From assembly GCA_964568675.1 (NCBI GenBank), contig CAZMQV010000026.1, forward strand, positions 1-40,514: DNA of 40,514 bases. The letters are read 5' to 3'. Made by a program: the position numbers and the translations under genes. Within the stretch, counting starts at the first letter, position 1; each line of letters begins with the position of its first letter. This document shows, piece by piece, positions 25,051 through 32,781 of the stretch. The stretch comes from UPXZ01 sp964568675 (GTDB taxonomy: Bacteria; Bacteroidota; Bacteroidia; Bacteroidales; Paludibacteraceae). Below the pieces are notes generated by a model that was given only the letters and a program-made list of their open reading frames with translations, was not told the DNA's origin and searched no databases.

Positions 25051-25818
25051 TCATTTAAATTTATTTCTTAATTGAATTTCGGTCAGCACCTTCTTGGTGT
25101 CATTTGTAAAATCGCGGTTTTGTATCCAGCCATAATAACCGGGATCCTTCATCAGCACTTCCGTTACCCGCTGTCCTTTGTATCTCCCGAAGTTAAACAC
25201 TTCTTCGCGTTTTTCATTAAACACAATTCTTCCGGCAAAGTCCACATTGTTGGTATGCGTAGTAAATTTCGACAGAAACTCTACGTCATTATTCAAGTTT
25301 GGATATCTATCCAGCTGTGCTTTCAGCACTTCGTAAGTAGCTTTGGTATCGGCTTCGGCACTATGCGCATTTTTCAGCTCTTTATCGCAATAGAATTTAT
25401 AAGCCGCTTCGAGCGTACGCTGCTCCATTTTATGAAACACCACCTGAACGTCAACAAATTTTCTTTTTTTCAAATCTACATCCACTTCGGCACGGATAAA
25501 TTCTTCGGCCAACAATGGGATATCGAAGCGATTGGAATTATATCCGGCAAGATCGCAACCTTCAAAATCACTTGCTATTTCACTTGCCACTTTTTTGAAA
25601 GTAGGGCAGTTTTTCACATCTTCGTTGGTAATGCCATGAATAGCGGTAGCTTGTGCGGGAATATCCATCTCCGGGTTTATTTTCATCGACTTGCTCTCTT
25701 CGCGCCCATTTGGCGACACTTTCAGATAAGCTATTTCGACAATTCTGTCGGAAGAAATATTTATACCTGTAGTCTCAAGGTCGAAAAATATTATTGGATT
25801 TTTTAAATTTAATTGCAT
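25051..25818 (-). CDS. DnaQ-like 3'-5' exonuclease with C-terminal DUF3820
   Basis: A 255-residue protein with an N-terminal DEDDh exonuclease domain (about 8-165): FFDLETTGI (Exo I, Asp and Glu), HGITNEDV and the Exo II region LAGYNSNRFDIPLL, and HSAEADTKATYEVL (Exo III, His and Asp). It is related to the epsilon subunit of DNA polymerase III and could proofread, but PolC-like and RNase T-like roles are possible. Residues 195-255 (VFNFGRYKGQRVTEVL, GYYGWIQNRDF) match DUF3820. It lies 110 bases after dnaN, with a terminator-like hairpin in between, so coupling to dnaN is partial. Confidence 0.9.
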   Translation of the reverse strand: MQLNLKNPIIFFDLETTGINISSDRIVEIAYLKVSPNGREESKSMKINPEMDIPAQATAIHGITNEDVKNCPTFKKVASEIASDFEGCDLAGYNSNRFDIPLLAEEFIRAEVDVDLKKRKFVDVQVVFHKMEQRTLEAAYKFYCDKELKNAHSAEADTKATYEVLKAQLDRYPNLNNDVEFLSKFTTHTNNVDFAGRIVFNEKREEVFNFGRYKGQRVTEVLMKDPGYYGWIQNRDFTNDTKKVLTEIQLRNKFK

Positions 25819-25860
25819 CGTATTTTTTTCTATAAAATATTATTGTATTCGGTAAGATAA

Positions 25861-25898
25861 TAAAAGCAGAAAAGCACTTTCACACTTTTCCGCTTTTA
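25861..25898 (-). terminator. dnaN terminator
   Basis: Arms 25861-25874 and 25885-25898 pair over 14 positions with one imperfect pair that is a G-U wobble on the minus strand. T-rich sequence follows. Confidence 0.65.
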
Positions 25899-25928
25899 CT
25901 TATAGCAGACTGTCAAGTTCGGCGCTTA

Positions 25929-27062
25929 TTAGTCGTTGAGCAACATCGGCATCAACAACATCAGAATATCGGTATCATCGTCGTTTTCGAACGGAAGAAT
26001 AATGCCCGAACGCGAAGGATCCGCCAATTCAATCACCACTTCTTTGGATTCTAAATTGCTCAACATTTCGATAAGAAACAGCGATTTAAATCCGATTTTC
26101 ACCGGCTCACCATCAAAGCTACATTCATGAACTTCTTCGGCGGAAATTGAAAAATCAATATCTTGTGCCGAAATATGTACCTTATTGTTGTGAAAGTCGA
26201 GCTTCACTAAATTGCTTGCCTGATTTGAGAAAACCGATACGCGCTTGAGCGCATTTTGAAGCACAACACGGTCAACAAGAATCCGATAAGGATTGTTTGT
26301 TGGTATCACTCTGTTGTAGTTTGGATAATTTCCTTCCACTTGTCGGCACACCACCGTGTAGTTTTCAAGCTGAAAATAAGCATTTTTTTCATCAAACTTC
26401 ACGGTTACGTTTCCGTTCTCTTTTGGCAGTACGTTGCGAAGCATGTTTGCAGGTTTCTTAGGGAGCACAAAGCTCATTGTCTCGCCTTCGCCCACAGAAG
26501 CCTCCTCGTATTTTGTAATAAATCTCACCAACTTATGGGCATCGGTAGCCACCAAAGTCAAATTGCTTGACACATCAAATAAAATTCCATTCATCACCGG
26601 TCGAAGTTCATCATCCGCCATACAAAAATGGGTTTTGGAAATACCACTCAACAAAACATTAGCTCCCACCGTAAAACTACGCACATTCTCGGATAATGTT
26701 GGTAGCATTGGATACTGATCGCCATTCTGCCCTACCAGGTTGTAAGTTCCATTCGAAGATGTTAGCATTATTGCCAACGTTTCATCGTCGATATGGAATG
26801 TAAGCGGTTGTTCAGAAAAATCGCGAAGTGTATCCAAAATCAACTTATTGGCTATAGCCACTGTGCCACCTCCTTCCACATCAGCCACCTCCATCGAAGT
26901 AATCATGGTGGTTTCAATGTCCGAAGCGGTCATCGTGAGTTTATTCCCCTGAAGATCCAACAAGAAATTATCTAAAATTTGCAATGTGTTTTTACTATTT
27001 ATTACACGGCTAATGCCTTGTAAATGACTTAAAAGTTCCGTACTGGATACAGTGAATTTCAT
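25929..27062 (-). CDS. dnaN: DNA polymerase III beta subunit (sliding clamp)
   Basis: DnaN forms the ring clamp that tethers DNA polymerase to DNA. The 377 residues match the family, with three repeated clamp folds of about 120 residues. Typical blocks are MKFTVSSTELLSHLQGISRVI at the start, SNGTYNLVGQNGDQYPMLP near 110, VATDAHKLVRF near 175, RQVEGNYPNYNRVIP near 235, and the C-terminal LLMPMLLND (family MPMRL-like). It is not next to dnaA or recF here, which is usual for Bacteroidota. A TACATTTG element lies 56 bases upstream. Confidence 0.97.
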   Translation of the reverse strand: MKFTVSSTELLSHLQGISRVINSKNTLQILDNFLLDLQGNKLTMTASDIETTMITSMEVADVEGGGTVAIANKLILDTLRDFSEQPLTFHIDDETLAIMLTSSNGTYNLVGQNGDQYPMLPTLSENVRSFTVGANVLLSGISKTHFCMADDELRPVMNGILFDVSSNLTLVATDAHKLVRFITKYEEASVGEGETMSFVLPKKPANMLRNVLPKENGNVTVKFDEKNAYFQLENYTVVCRQVEGNYPNYNRVIPTNNPYRILVDRVVLQNALKRVSVFSNQASNLVKLDFHNNKVHISAQDIDFSISAEEVHECSFDGEPVKIGFKSLFLIEMLSNLESKEVVIELADPSRSGIILPFENDDDTDILMLLMPMLLND

Positions 27063-27117
27063 ATATATTTATTTTTATTGTTTCAACAAAATATTTTTAT
27101 ACACCTGAATAATTAAG

Positions 27118-27125
27118 CAAATGTA
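27118..27125 (-). promoter_or_regulatory. -7 element of the dnaN promoter
   Basis: On the minus strand TACATTTG (27125-27118) matches TAnnTTTG, 56 bases before the ATG. No TTG is found at -33. Confidence 0.45.
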
Positions 27126-27404
27126 GTGAATTATTTTTTAATTATAAAAACAGAATCAATTAATTTTATGTTTTTATGTAATATGCGATTGTGTTTGAAT
27201 GTTTGGGCTGATTTTTTCAATTCTCCTCAAAAAACACAAATCGCTGAAAATCACTGAAACATTTACCCGGAATTTTGCAAACACCACTTACATTCAGCAT
27301 CTTAGATATACATTTCGAAGTATATAGCTATGAAAACACAGGTTTATAGCAAAATCATATCAAAGAACCTAACTCACATAAAAACAAATAATCAATGGTT
27401 TTTA
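27126..27404. other. Upstream part of the gene-free region
   Basis: A/T-rich sequence without a credible reading frame, RNA gene or strong hairpin. It separates the dnaN promoter from the repeat mosaic. Confidence 0.4.
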
Positions 27405-27772
27405 AATGGTGGCACGGGTTGCAAACCCGCGCCAGCGAGGTTCATAGTTCTTATGTTCTCCGAACCCCCACGATAAATCATGGGGTTAATCACATTCCGC
27501 CCCCGGGCGGTTCGCATCCAAAATCGGCGTGCGGTTGCATTATCCTATTCCAATTCTCATACATAGCACAAGTCGCCCGGAGTGGCGATATGTGATTAAC
27601 CACGGGTTTTAAACCTGTGGTGGATAGAACTGGTGGTTAGTCGTTAGTCGTTAGTGGTTAGTCGATGGTTCTTAGTTATTAGTTCTTAGTTCTTTTAATG
27701 GTGGCACCGGTTGAAAACCCGCACCAGCAGGAGAAATCCAGGTGACAAGTAGAGATGCGGCGTGCCGCGTCT
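27405..27772. repeat. Mosaic of REP-like palindromes and a simple repeat
   Basis: A 32-base sequence (AATGGTGGCACGGGTTGC and on) occurs at 27405-27436 and again at 27697-27728 with 29 of 32 bases equal; it is itself a palindrome around GGGTT/AACCC. Between the copies lie CCCCAcGAT/ATCaTGGGG (27466-27485), CCGCCC/GGGCGG (27497-27510), a 12-bp inverted repeat GGTTAATCACAT (27484-27495) with ATGTGATTAACC (27590-27601), the palindrome CCACGGGTTTTAAACCTGTGG (27600-27620), and a TTAGTCG/TTAGTTC simple repeat (27636-27693). After the second copy comes AGATGCGGC-GT-GCCGCGTCT (27753-27772). None carries a gene. These look like short nonautonomous mobile repeats, partly decayed. Confidence 0.7.
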
Positions 27773-27931
27773 GTTCGGTCAAAAAAAAGTCAAAAGATGA
27801 AATAAACATCCACAATCGCAATCGGTTATGAATAGGATTGGGCTTTAGTCCATTCCATTTAAGTAAAATTTGTTTCCTATTTCTTTTTTTATTCAACCCA
27901 CCAGTACCAACTACTTGGTTGGAAATAGAAA

Positions 27932-28320
27932 TGTTTCGATACAAAACCATTCTGACTTTTGTAGAAATGAAATTGTAAACTTACAAAACCCGTCTGGCTT
28001 TTGTAGAAGGGATAATGTAAACTTACAAAACTCGTCTGACTTTTGTAGAAATGAATTTGTAAGCTTACAAACACCTCTGATTTATGGAGAAATAGAAATG
28101 TAAACTTACAAAACTCGTCTGACTTTTGTAGAAATGAAATTGTAAACTTACAAACACCACTGATTATTGTAGAAATGAAAATGTAAACTTACAAAACCCG
28201 TCTGACTTTAGTAGAAAGGATAATGTAAACTTACAAAACCATTCTGACTTGTGTAGAAATAAAAATGTAAACTTACAAAACTACTCTGATTTTTGTTGAA
28301 ATAAAAATGTTTCGATACAA
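27932..28320. repeat. 42-bp tandem array with distinct border motifs
   Basis: Ten copies of a 13-base motif start at 27932, 27974, 28016, 28058, 28099, 28141, 28182, 28224, 28266 and 28308, so the period is 42 bases, twice 41. The eight inner copies read TGTAAACTTACAA or TGTAAGCTTACAA. The first and last both read TGTTTCGATACAA, marking the two ends symmetrically. Each of the nine full units continues with a block close to CTCGTCTGACTTTTGTAG and an A-rich part. With the preceding T, the inner motif TTGTAA-NN-TTACAA is a palindrome. The two 41-base units break any reading frame, so the array is not a protein-coding repeat. The copies are imperfect, so recent slippage is not evident. Confidence 0.92.
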
Positions 28321-29270
28321 TACTATTTCGCACTGCTTAGAATCAATATTGTAAGCGATGTTTTTTCGTTTGGTTGCAGCGACAGTAATAATTCAGTTGG
28401 CGATTTGGCGTCAACAATATATCGGAATCTTAGATAGGAATAACCCTGAAATCGGTTTACAAAAAAAACTGACAAAAATCGGTATTATAAGAGTATAGAA
28501 AATCAACATTCGGTCGAGATTATCATGACAAAGCATTCGGGTAGATTTTTTCTGATATTTTTTTGATTAAAAATTGGAGAGAGATAATTGCTACCAGTTG
28601 ATGTCGGATTTCAGAGTCGGAATTATTCCGCACAATTCATTCCCCCCCCCAGCGCAAACTGACGTGGATACAGCGTGCTATTATGCTTATTTTATCAGCA
28701 AACTAAAAAAAACAATATGATAATAAGGTCAGGGAAACTTTAAATAATATTTTTCTATTAAGATCTGAAAGCGATGCAATCAGAGCGTTAAAAATATAAA
28801 GTTTTTTACATGTTGGATAAAAAAGCAATTTCTCATCGTGTCAGGTATAATCCATCTCCCCTAACTACCATCCAAAGCAGAAGCGAACAGTTCAACAACA
28901 AGTAGTGTAATGACGGGTGATTGTCTGAACTACTCGACACAAGGCATTGAGTAGCATTGTGCAGCCGGGATGATTTAGGTAGAAACAGTTCGGCACATTC
29001 GTGCGGGGGATTATTACATGAATAAAGCATGTGTATTGTCAATTTTGTTTACTCAAGAAAAGGAGCAAAAACCCAATTCGAAACAGTTTTTTTGTAGCAT
29101 GACAGTCGATTTTTGTTCGAAAAGAAAAACAAGAAACTGTGCAACAACATTCGGACAGAAGCAATTTCAAGATTTTTCTCCAAGCGAATCACAACAAAAG
29201 GGAATAAAATGGTAAATTATTGCGATTTTTTGAGTACTTTTGAGCTTTAAATAAAAAAAACGATAACCAC
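28321..29270. other. 950-bp stretch after the array and upstream of hpt
   Basis: I see no credible gene. The stretch contains a hairpin GTTGGCG/CGTCAAC (about 28397-28416), a run of nine C (28642-28650) and, at its end, the probable hpt promoter. Short open frames on both strands (28833-29042 minus, 29018-29215 plus) show no recognisable motifs. It may be the remains of decayed genes. Confidence 0.4.
29235..29242 (+). promoter_or_regulatory. -7 element of the hpt-adk operon
   Basis: TACTTTTG matches TAnnTTTG, 28 bases before the ATG of hpt. The nearest TTG is only 12 bases upstream, so the -33 element is missing. Confidence 0.45.
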
Positions 29271-29807
29271 ATGAGTGTAATCACAATTAAAGACAGACAA
29301 TTCAAACTTTCTATACGAAATGAAGAGATTCAAGACGCGGTGAATAAAGTAGGCGAAGCGTTAAACCACGACTTGACGGATAAAAATCCATTGTTTATTT
29401 GTGTATTGAATGGCGCGTTCATGTTTGCCGGCGACCTGATGAAAGTGGTAAATATTCCTTGTGAAATTACTTTTATTAAACTTTCGTCGTACGAAGGCAC
29501 CTATACGACGGGCACCGTAAAAGAAATCTTCGGATTAAACGAAAGCATCGTAGGAAGAAATGTAGTAGTTGTCGAAGACATTGTGGATACCGGCATTACG
29601 ATGGAAAAAATTATAAATTCATTAAAAGCAAAGGGAGCCGCCGACATCAAGGTGGTTACATTCCTGCAAAAACCTGACGCGTTGCAACGCGATATAAAGG
29701 TAGATTACGTGGCGATGAAAATCCCCAACGATTTTATCGTCGGATATGGGCTTGACTACGACAGCCAAGGTAGGAATCTGAAAGACATCTACACGGTAGT
29801 TGAGTAA
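29271..29807 (+). CDS. hpt: Hypoxanthine phosphoribosyltransferase
   Basis: Hpt makes IMP or GMP from hypoxanthine or guanine and PRPP in purine salvage. At 178 residues it has the usual length. The PRPP loop is VVVVEDIVDTGITM near residue 97-110, preceded by LNGAFMFAGDLM near 50 and KLSSYEGTYTTG near 73, with the base-binding VDYVAMKIPNDFIVGYGLDY near 145-165. It is followed by adk after 62 bases, and hpt-adk-obg is a familiar order in Bacteroidota. Confidence 0.96.
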   Translation: MSVITIKDRQFKLSIRNEEIQDAVNKVGEALNHDLTDKNPLFICVLNGAFMFAGDLMKVVNIPCEITFIKLSSYEGTYTTGTVKEIFGLNESIVGRNVVVVEDIVDTGITMEKIINSLKAKGAADIKVVTFLQKPDALQRDIKVDYVAMKIPNDFIVGYGLDYDSQGRNLKDIYTVVE

Positions 29808-29869
29808 AAAACAAAAAAATATATTCGAATCATTCATCATTTTTTAAGCATAAAAATTCTCAAAAAAAC

Positions 29870-30481
29870 ATGGAAGAAAAATCTCTTAATTCAACCACAC
29901 AAATGCTAAATGTAATTATTTATGGCGCACCCGGAAGCGGCAAAGGCACACAAAGTGATTTAATCATTCAAAAATACAATCTTTCGCATCTTTCCACAGG
30001 CGACTTAATCCGAAAAGAAATTGCCGACAACACCGAATTGGGTCAATTCGCAAGCGAGCTAATCGCCAATGGGCAATTAGTGCCGGACGAAATAGTAATC
30101 AAAATGATTGCAAATAAAATAAGCGAAGCTCTTCAAAACTCAAATGGTTTTATTTTTGATGGCTTCCCACGCACTGTTGCTCAAGCCGAAGCCCTCGAAG
30201 CAATGTGTGAAGAAAAGGGAATTAAAACTGACATTCTGATTGATCTTCAGGTAAATGAAGCCGAACTTATTAACCGACTATTGGAGCGTGGTAAAATATC
30301 CGGAAGGAGCGACGACAACTTAGAAACAATCCAAAAAAGGCTTGACGTGTATGTCAATCAGACAAAACCTGTAACAGAATTTTATAAAAACAAAAATAAA
30401 CATGCTGTTATAGACGGAATGGGTACGATAGAAGAAATTTTCAATCGGATTTCTGATGCTTTAAATGCGGTAAACGCATAA
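29870..30481 (+). CDS. adk: Adenylate kinase, short form
   Basis: Adk interconverts ATP, AMP and ADP. Evidence is the P-loop YGAPGSGKGTQSD near residue 18-30, HLSTGDLIRKEI (AMP site), FIFDGFPRTVAQAEAL and the short LID segment GKISGRSDDNLET, which lacks the four-Cys or long LID found in other groups. The ATG at 29870 gives 203 residues with an 11-residue lead (MEEKSLNSTTQ). A second in-frame ATG at 29903 gives 192 residues and the common N-terminus MLNVIIYGAPG. Neither has a Shine-Dalgarno, though the first follows an A-rich stretch. A hairpin terminator follows 31 bases after the stop. Confidence 0.95.
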   Translation: MEEKSLNSTTQMLNVIIYGAPGSGKGTQSDLIIQKYNLSHLSTGDLIRKEIADNTELGQFASELIANGQLVPDEIVIKMIANKISEALQNSNGFIFDGFPRTVAQAEALEAMCEEKGIKTDILIDLQVNEAELINRLLERGKISGRSDDNLETIQKRLDVYVNQTKPVTEFYKNKNKHAVIDGMGTIEEIFNRISDALNAVNA

Positions 30482-30512
30482 TCAAATTTTCTCAAACGAT
30501 TTATTAATCATA

Positions 30513-30565
30513 AAAAATCCATATATACGATTCTTATTAACAAAAAAGCGTGTATGTGGATTTTT
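30513..30565 (+). terminator. Terminator or attenuator between adk and obg
   Basis: Arms 30513-30529 and 30549-30565 pair over 17 positions, two as U-G wobbles that only form in the plus-strand RNA. A T-run closes the right arm (30561-30565). The obg ATG is 16 bases beyond it. Confidence 0.75.
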
Positions 30566-30581
30566 CACACTTTATAGATAA

Positions 30582-31769
30582 ATGGCTGTAGGCTCAAACT
30601 TCGTTGATTACGTAAAAATCTATTGTCGCTCCGGGAAAGGAGGCGCAGGCTCAGCACACTTTTACCGTGCCAAATACATACCCAAAGGTGGACCCGATGG
30701 AGGTGATGGTGGTAGAGGCGGGCATATAATCCTGCGTGGAAACAAAAATTTATGGACATTGATTCACCTAAAATATGCACGCCATATTTTTGCTGAAGAT
30801 GGCGAGGGAGGAAGCAGAAACAAAAGCTTTGGTAAAGATGGCAAAGATCAACTGATCGAAGTTCCGATTGGCACCGTAATTTTTGATGGTGAAACGGGCG
30901 AATTTCTCTGCGATGTAAAGGAACACGGACAAGAGGTAACACTGCTTCGGGGCGGACGCGGTGGCAGAGGCAACTGGCATTTTCGCACGGCTACCAATCA
31001 GGCGCCACGTTATGCTCAACCCGGCGAACCACGTGTGGAGCGCACCGTCATCATGCAATTAAAAATTTTAGCAGATGTGGGTTTAGTTGGTTTTCCAAAT
31101 GCCGGAAAATCCACACTGCTTTCTGTGGTTTCGGCTGCCAAGCCTGAAATAGCCGACTACCCATTCACCACACTGGTTCCCAATTTAGGAATCGTGTCGT
31201 ATCGCGACAACAAATCGTTCGTAATGGCCGACATACCCGGCATAATCGAAGGTGCGGCTGAAGGTAAAGGATTGGGATTGAGATTTCTTCGTCATATCGA
31301 ACGAAATTCCATTTTACTCTTCATGATACCGGCAGATAGCAAAAACATTAAAAAAGATTATGGCATTCTCCTGAATGAGCTTGAGAAATACAACCCGCAA
31401 TTATCCGGCAAGCAACGCGTATTGGCTATTTCCAAATGCGACATGCTCGACTCGGAACTCATCGAACAGATGAAAAAAGAATTGCCGGACGATATCAAAA
31501 CAGTTTTCATTTCATCTGTCAGCGGCTTAGGAATTGAAGCGCTCAAAGACCTTATCTGGGAAGAGCTGAATAAAGGTATCAGCCTGGAATTGGACATTAC
31601 GCATCTTCCGCTTGACATTTCTCCGCTAACTGACGAAGAGGAAGATGACGAATGGAACGACTCGACCAACGAAGAACTTTCGGAAGAAGAAGAGGAAGAT
31701 TATTGGGCGGAAGAGGAAGAAGATTTAAGTAAATACAAAGGCATCGGGTGGGATGAACAAGACGAATAA
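30582..31769 (+). CDS. obg: GTPase Obg/CgtA
   Basis: Obg is a GTPase that binds the 50S subunit and links ribosome assembly to nutrient status and ppGpp. At 395 residues it has the Obg fold (1-160, with glycine-rich SGKGGAGSAHFYRAKYIPKG, GPDGGDGGRGG), then the G domain with GFPNAGKST near 170, DIPGIIEGA near 215 and SKCD near 285. The C-terminus (about 340-395) is highly acidic (DEEEDDEW, SEEEEEDYWAEEEED), replacing the OCT domain of other Obg proteins, as seen in several Bacteroidota. The start ATG 30582 gives MAVGSNFVDYVKIYCRSGKG, the standard N-terminus. It overlaps pgeF by 17 bases. Confidence 0.97.
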   Translation: MAVGSNFVDYVKIYCRSGKGGAGSAHFYRAKYIPKGGPDGGDGGRGGHIILRGNKNLWTLIHLKYARHIFAEDGEGGSRNKSFGKDGKDQLIEVPIGTVIFDGETGEFLCDVKEHGQEVTLLRGGRGGRGNWHFRTATNQAPRYAQPGEPRVERTVIMQLKILADVGLVGFPNAGKSTLLSVVSAAKPEIADYPFTTLVPNLGIVSYRDNKSFVMADIPGIIEGAAEGKGLGLRFLRHIERNSILLFMIPADSKNIKKDYGILLNELEKYNPQLSGKQRVLAISKCDMLDSELIEQMKKELPDDIKTVFISSVSGLGIEALKDLIWEELNKGISLELDITHLPLDISPLTDEEEDDEWNDSTNEELSEEEEEDYWAEEEEDLSKYKGIGWDEQDE

Positions 31770-32559
31770 CGCGTTGAAATTAATAACCTACCCCAGCCTC
31801 TGCAAGTACAATTCGCTGGTGCATTTCACATCAACACGCGATGGAGGAGTGAGCGATGGAAGTTTTTCATCGCTCAATTTAGGGCTTTATTCTGGCGATG
31901 AATCTCGGAATATTGAAGAAAATTACTTCCGTTTATTGTCTGAAATCAACATTGAAAGGAATCAAATTCACCTGCCTTTTCAAACTCATGGCAATTCGGT
32001 GTGCTTGATTGATACCGACTTTCTGAAAATGGATGCTCACTCGCAAGCCAATAAGCTACATGGTGTTGACGCATTGATAACCAACGCGCCACGGCAATGT
32101 ATTGCCATTTCAACTGCCGATTGTGTTCCTATTTTGATATTCGACCCCGTTAATCACGCCATAGCCGCAATCCATGCCGGCTGGCGTAGCACTTGTTCGC
32201 GCATTGTGAAACACACTATCAGCAAAATGCAATTGGAGTATAATTGCCTACCGGAAAATCTGAAAGTTGTTATCGGACCATCAATTTCGCCCGAAGTGTA
32301 TGTTGTTGGTAAAGAATTGGTAGTCGAGTTCGAGAAACAAGAATTTGATACCGGAAAGATTTTCGCCCAAAAGAATGGAAATACCCATTTAGACCTGTGG
32401 ACGGCTAATGTGCTTACGATGCAAGCTTCGGGCGTACTTTCAGCTAACATTGAAGTGTCAGGCTATTGCACCTACCAATTGCATGAGCAGTTTTTTTCGG
32501 CGCGTCGGCTTGGACTTCAGTCCGGAAGGATGGCAAGTGGCATTATGTTAAAGCAATAA
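31753..32559 (+). CDS. pgeF: Peptidoglycan editing factor PgeF (laccase-domain, YfiH family)
   Basis: PgeF/YfiH proteins remove wrongly incorporated residues from peptidoglycan precursors; purine nucleoside or phenolic-oxidase activity has also been reported for the family. At 268 residues it is full length. The zinc/copper site and fold markers are VDALITNAPRQCIAISTADCVPI near residue 110-130, HAGWRSTCSRIV near 142, IGPSISPEVYVVGKE near 177 and the final SGYCTY..FFSARR. The start at 31753 overlaps the obg end by 17 bases, so translation is coupled. It is convergent with xseB, with a 12-base gap and no terminator in between. Confidence 0.92.
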   Translation: MNKTNNALKLITYPSLCKYNSLVHFTSTRDGGVSDGSFSSLNLGLYSGDESRNIEENYFRLLSEINIERNQIHLPFQTHGNSVCLIDTDFLKMDAHSQANKLHGVDALITNAPRQCIAISTADCVPILIFDPVNHAIAAIHAGWRSTCSRIVKHTISKMQLEYNCLPENLKVVIGPSISPEVYVVGKELVVEFEKQEFDTGKIFAQKNGNTHLDLWTANVLTMQASGVLSANIEVSGYCTYQLHEQFFSARRLGLQSGRMASGIMLKQ

Positions 32560-32571
32560 CATCCAACGCGC

Positions 32572-32769
32572 TTACTCCAATTCTTCAAGTATTCTCTCCA
32601 AATCTGAATCAATTTCTTTTAATTGTTTCTTGCAAGTTTCAATCAAATGCGCCGCACGTTTCACTTTCGCCGATATCAATTCCATATTGATATCTACGTT
32701 TTTTTCCAACTCCGCAAGAATCGCTTCCAACTCTTCGACCGATTCGGTGTAACTTAGTTTCTTTGCCAT
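32572..32769 (-). CDS. xseB: Exodeoxyribonuclease VII small subunit
   Basis: XseB partners XseA to degrade single-stranded DNA. The 65 residues fit the family: SYTESVEELEAILAELE, the conserved N-terminal helix, followed by MELISAKVKRAAHLIETCKKQL. XseA is not in this window; in many bacteria it is adjacent. It follows the CLC gene by 12 bases on the same strand. Confidence 0.92.
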   Translation of the reverse strand: MAKKLSYTESVEELEAILAELEKNVDINMELISAKVKRAAHLIETCKKQLKEIDSDLERILEELE

Positions 32770-32781
32770 TATAATGATCTT

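Noticed and set aside
27870..28103. Open frames through the 42-bp array giving 14-residue repeats on both strands
   Set aside because: Two units are 41 bases long, which breaks the frame, and both strands are open for a while, as expected of a period divisible by three. Coding is unlikely.
27932..28320. CRISPR array
   Set aside because: The spacers are themselves near-identical repeats and no cas gene is present.
28833..29215. Short open frames on both strands upstream of hpt
   Set aside because: They have no motif, no start signal and unbiased codon use, and may be decayed sequence.
27063..29270. Replication origin beside dnaN
   Set aside because: I found no DnaA boxes (TTATCCACA-like), and dnaA, gidA or rpmH are not nearby.
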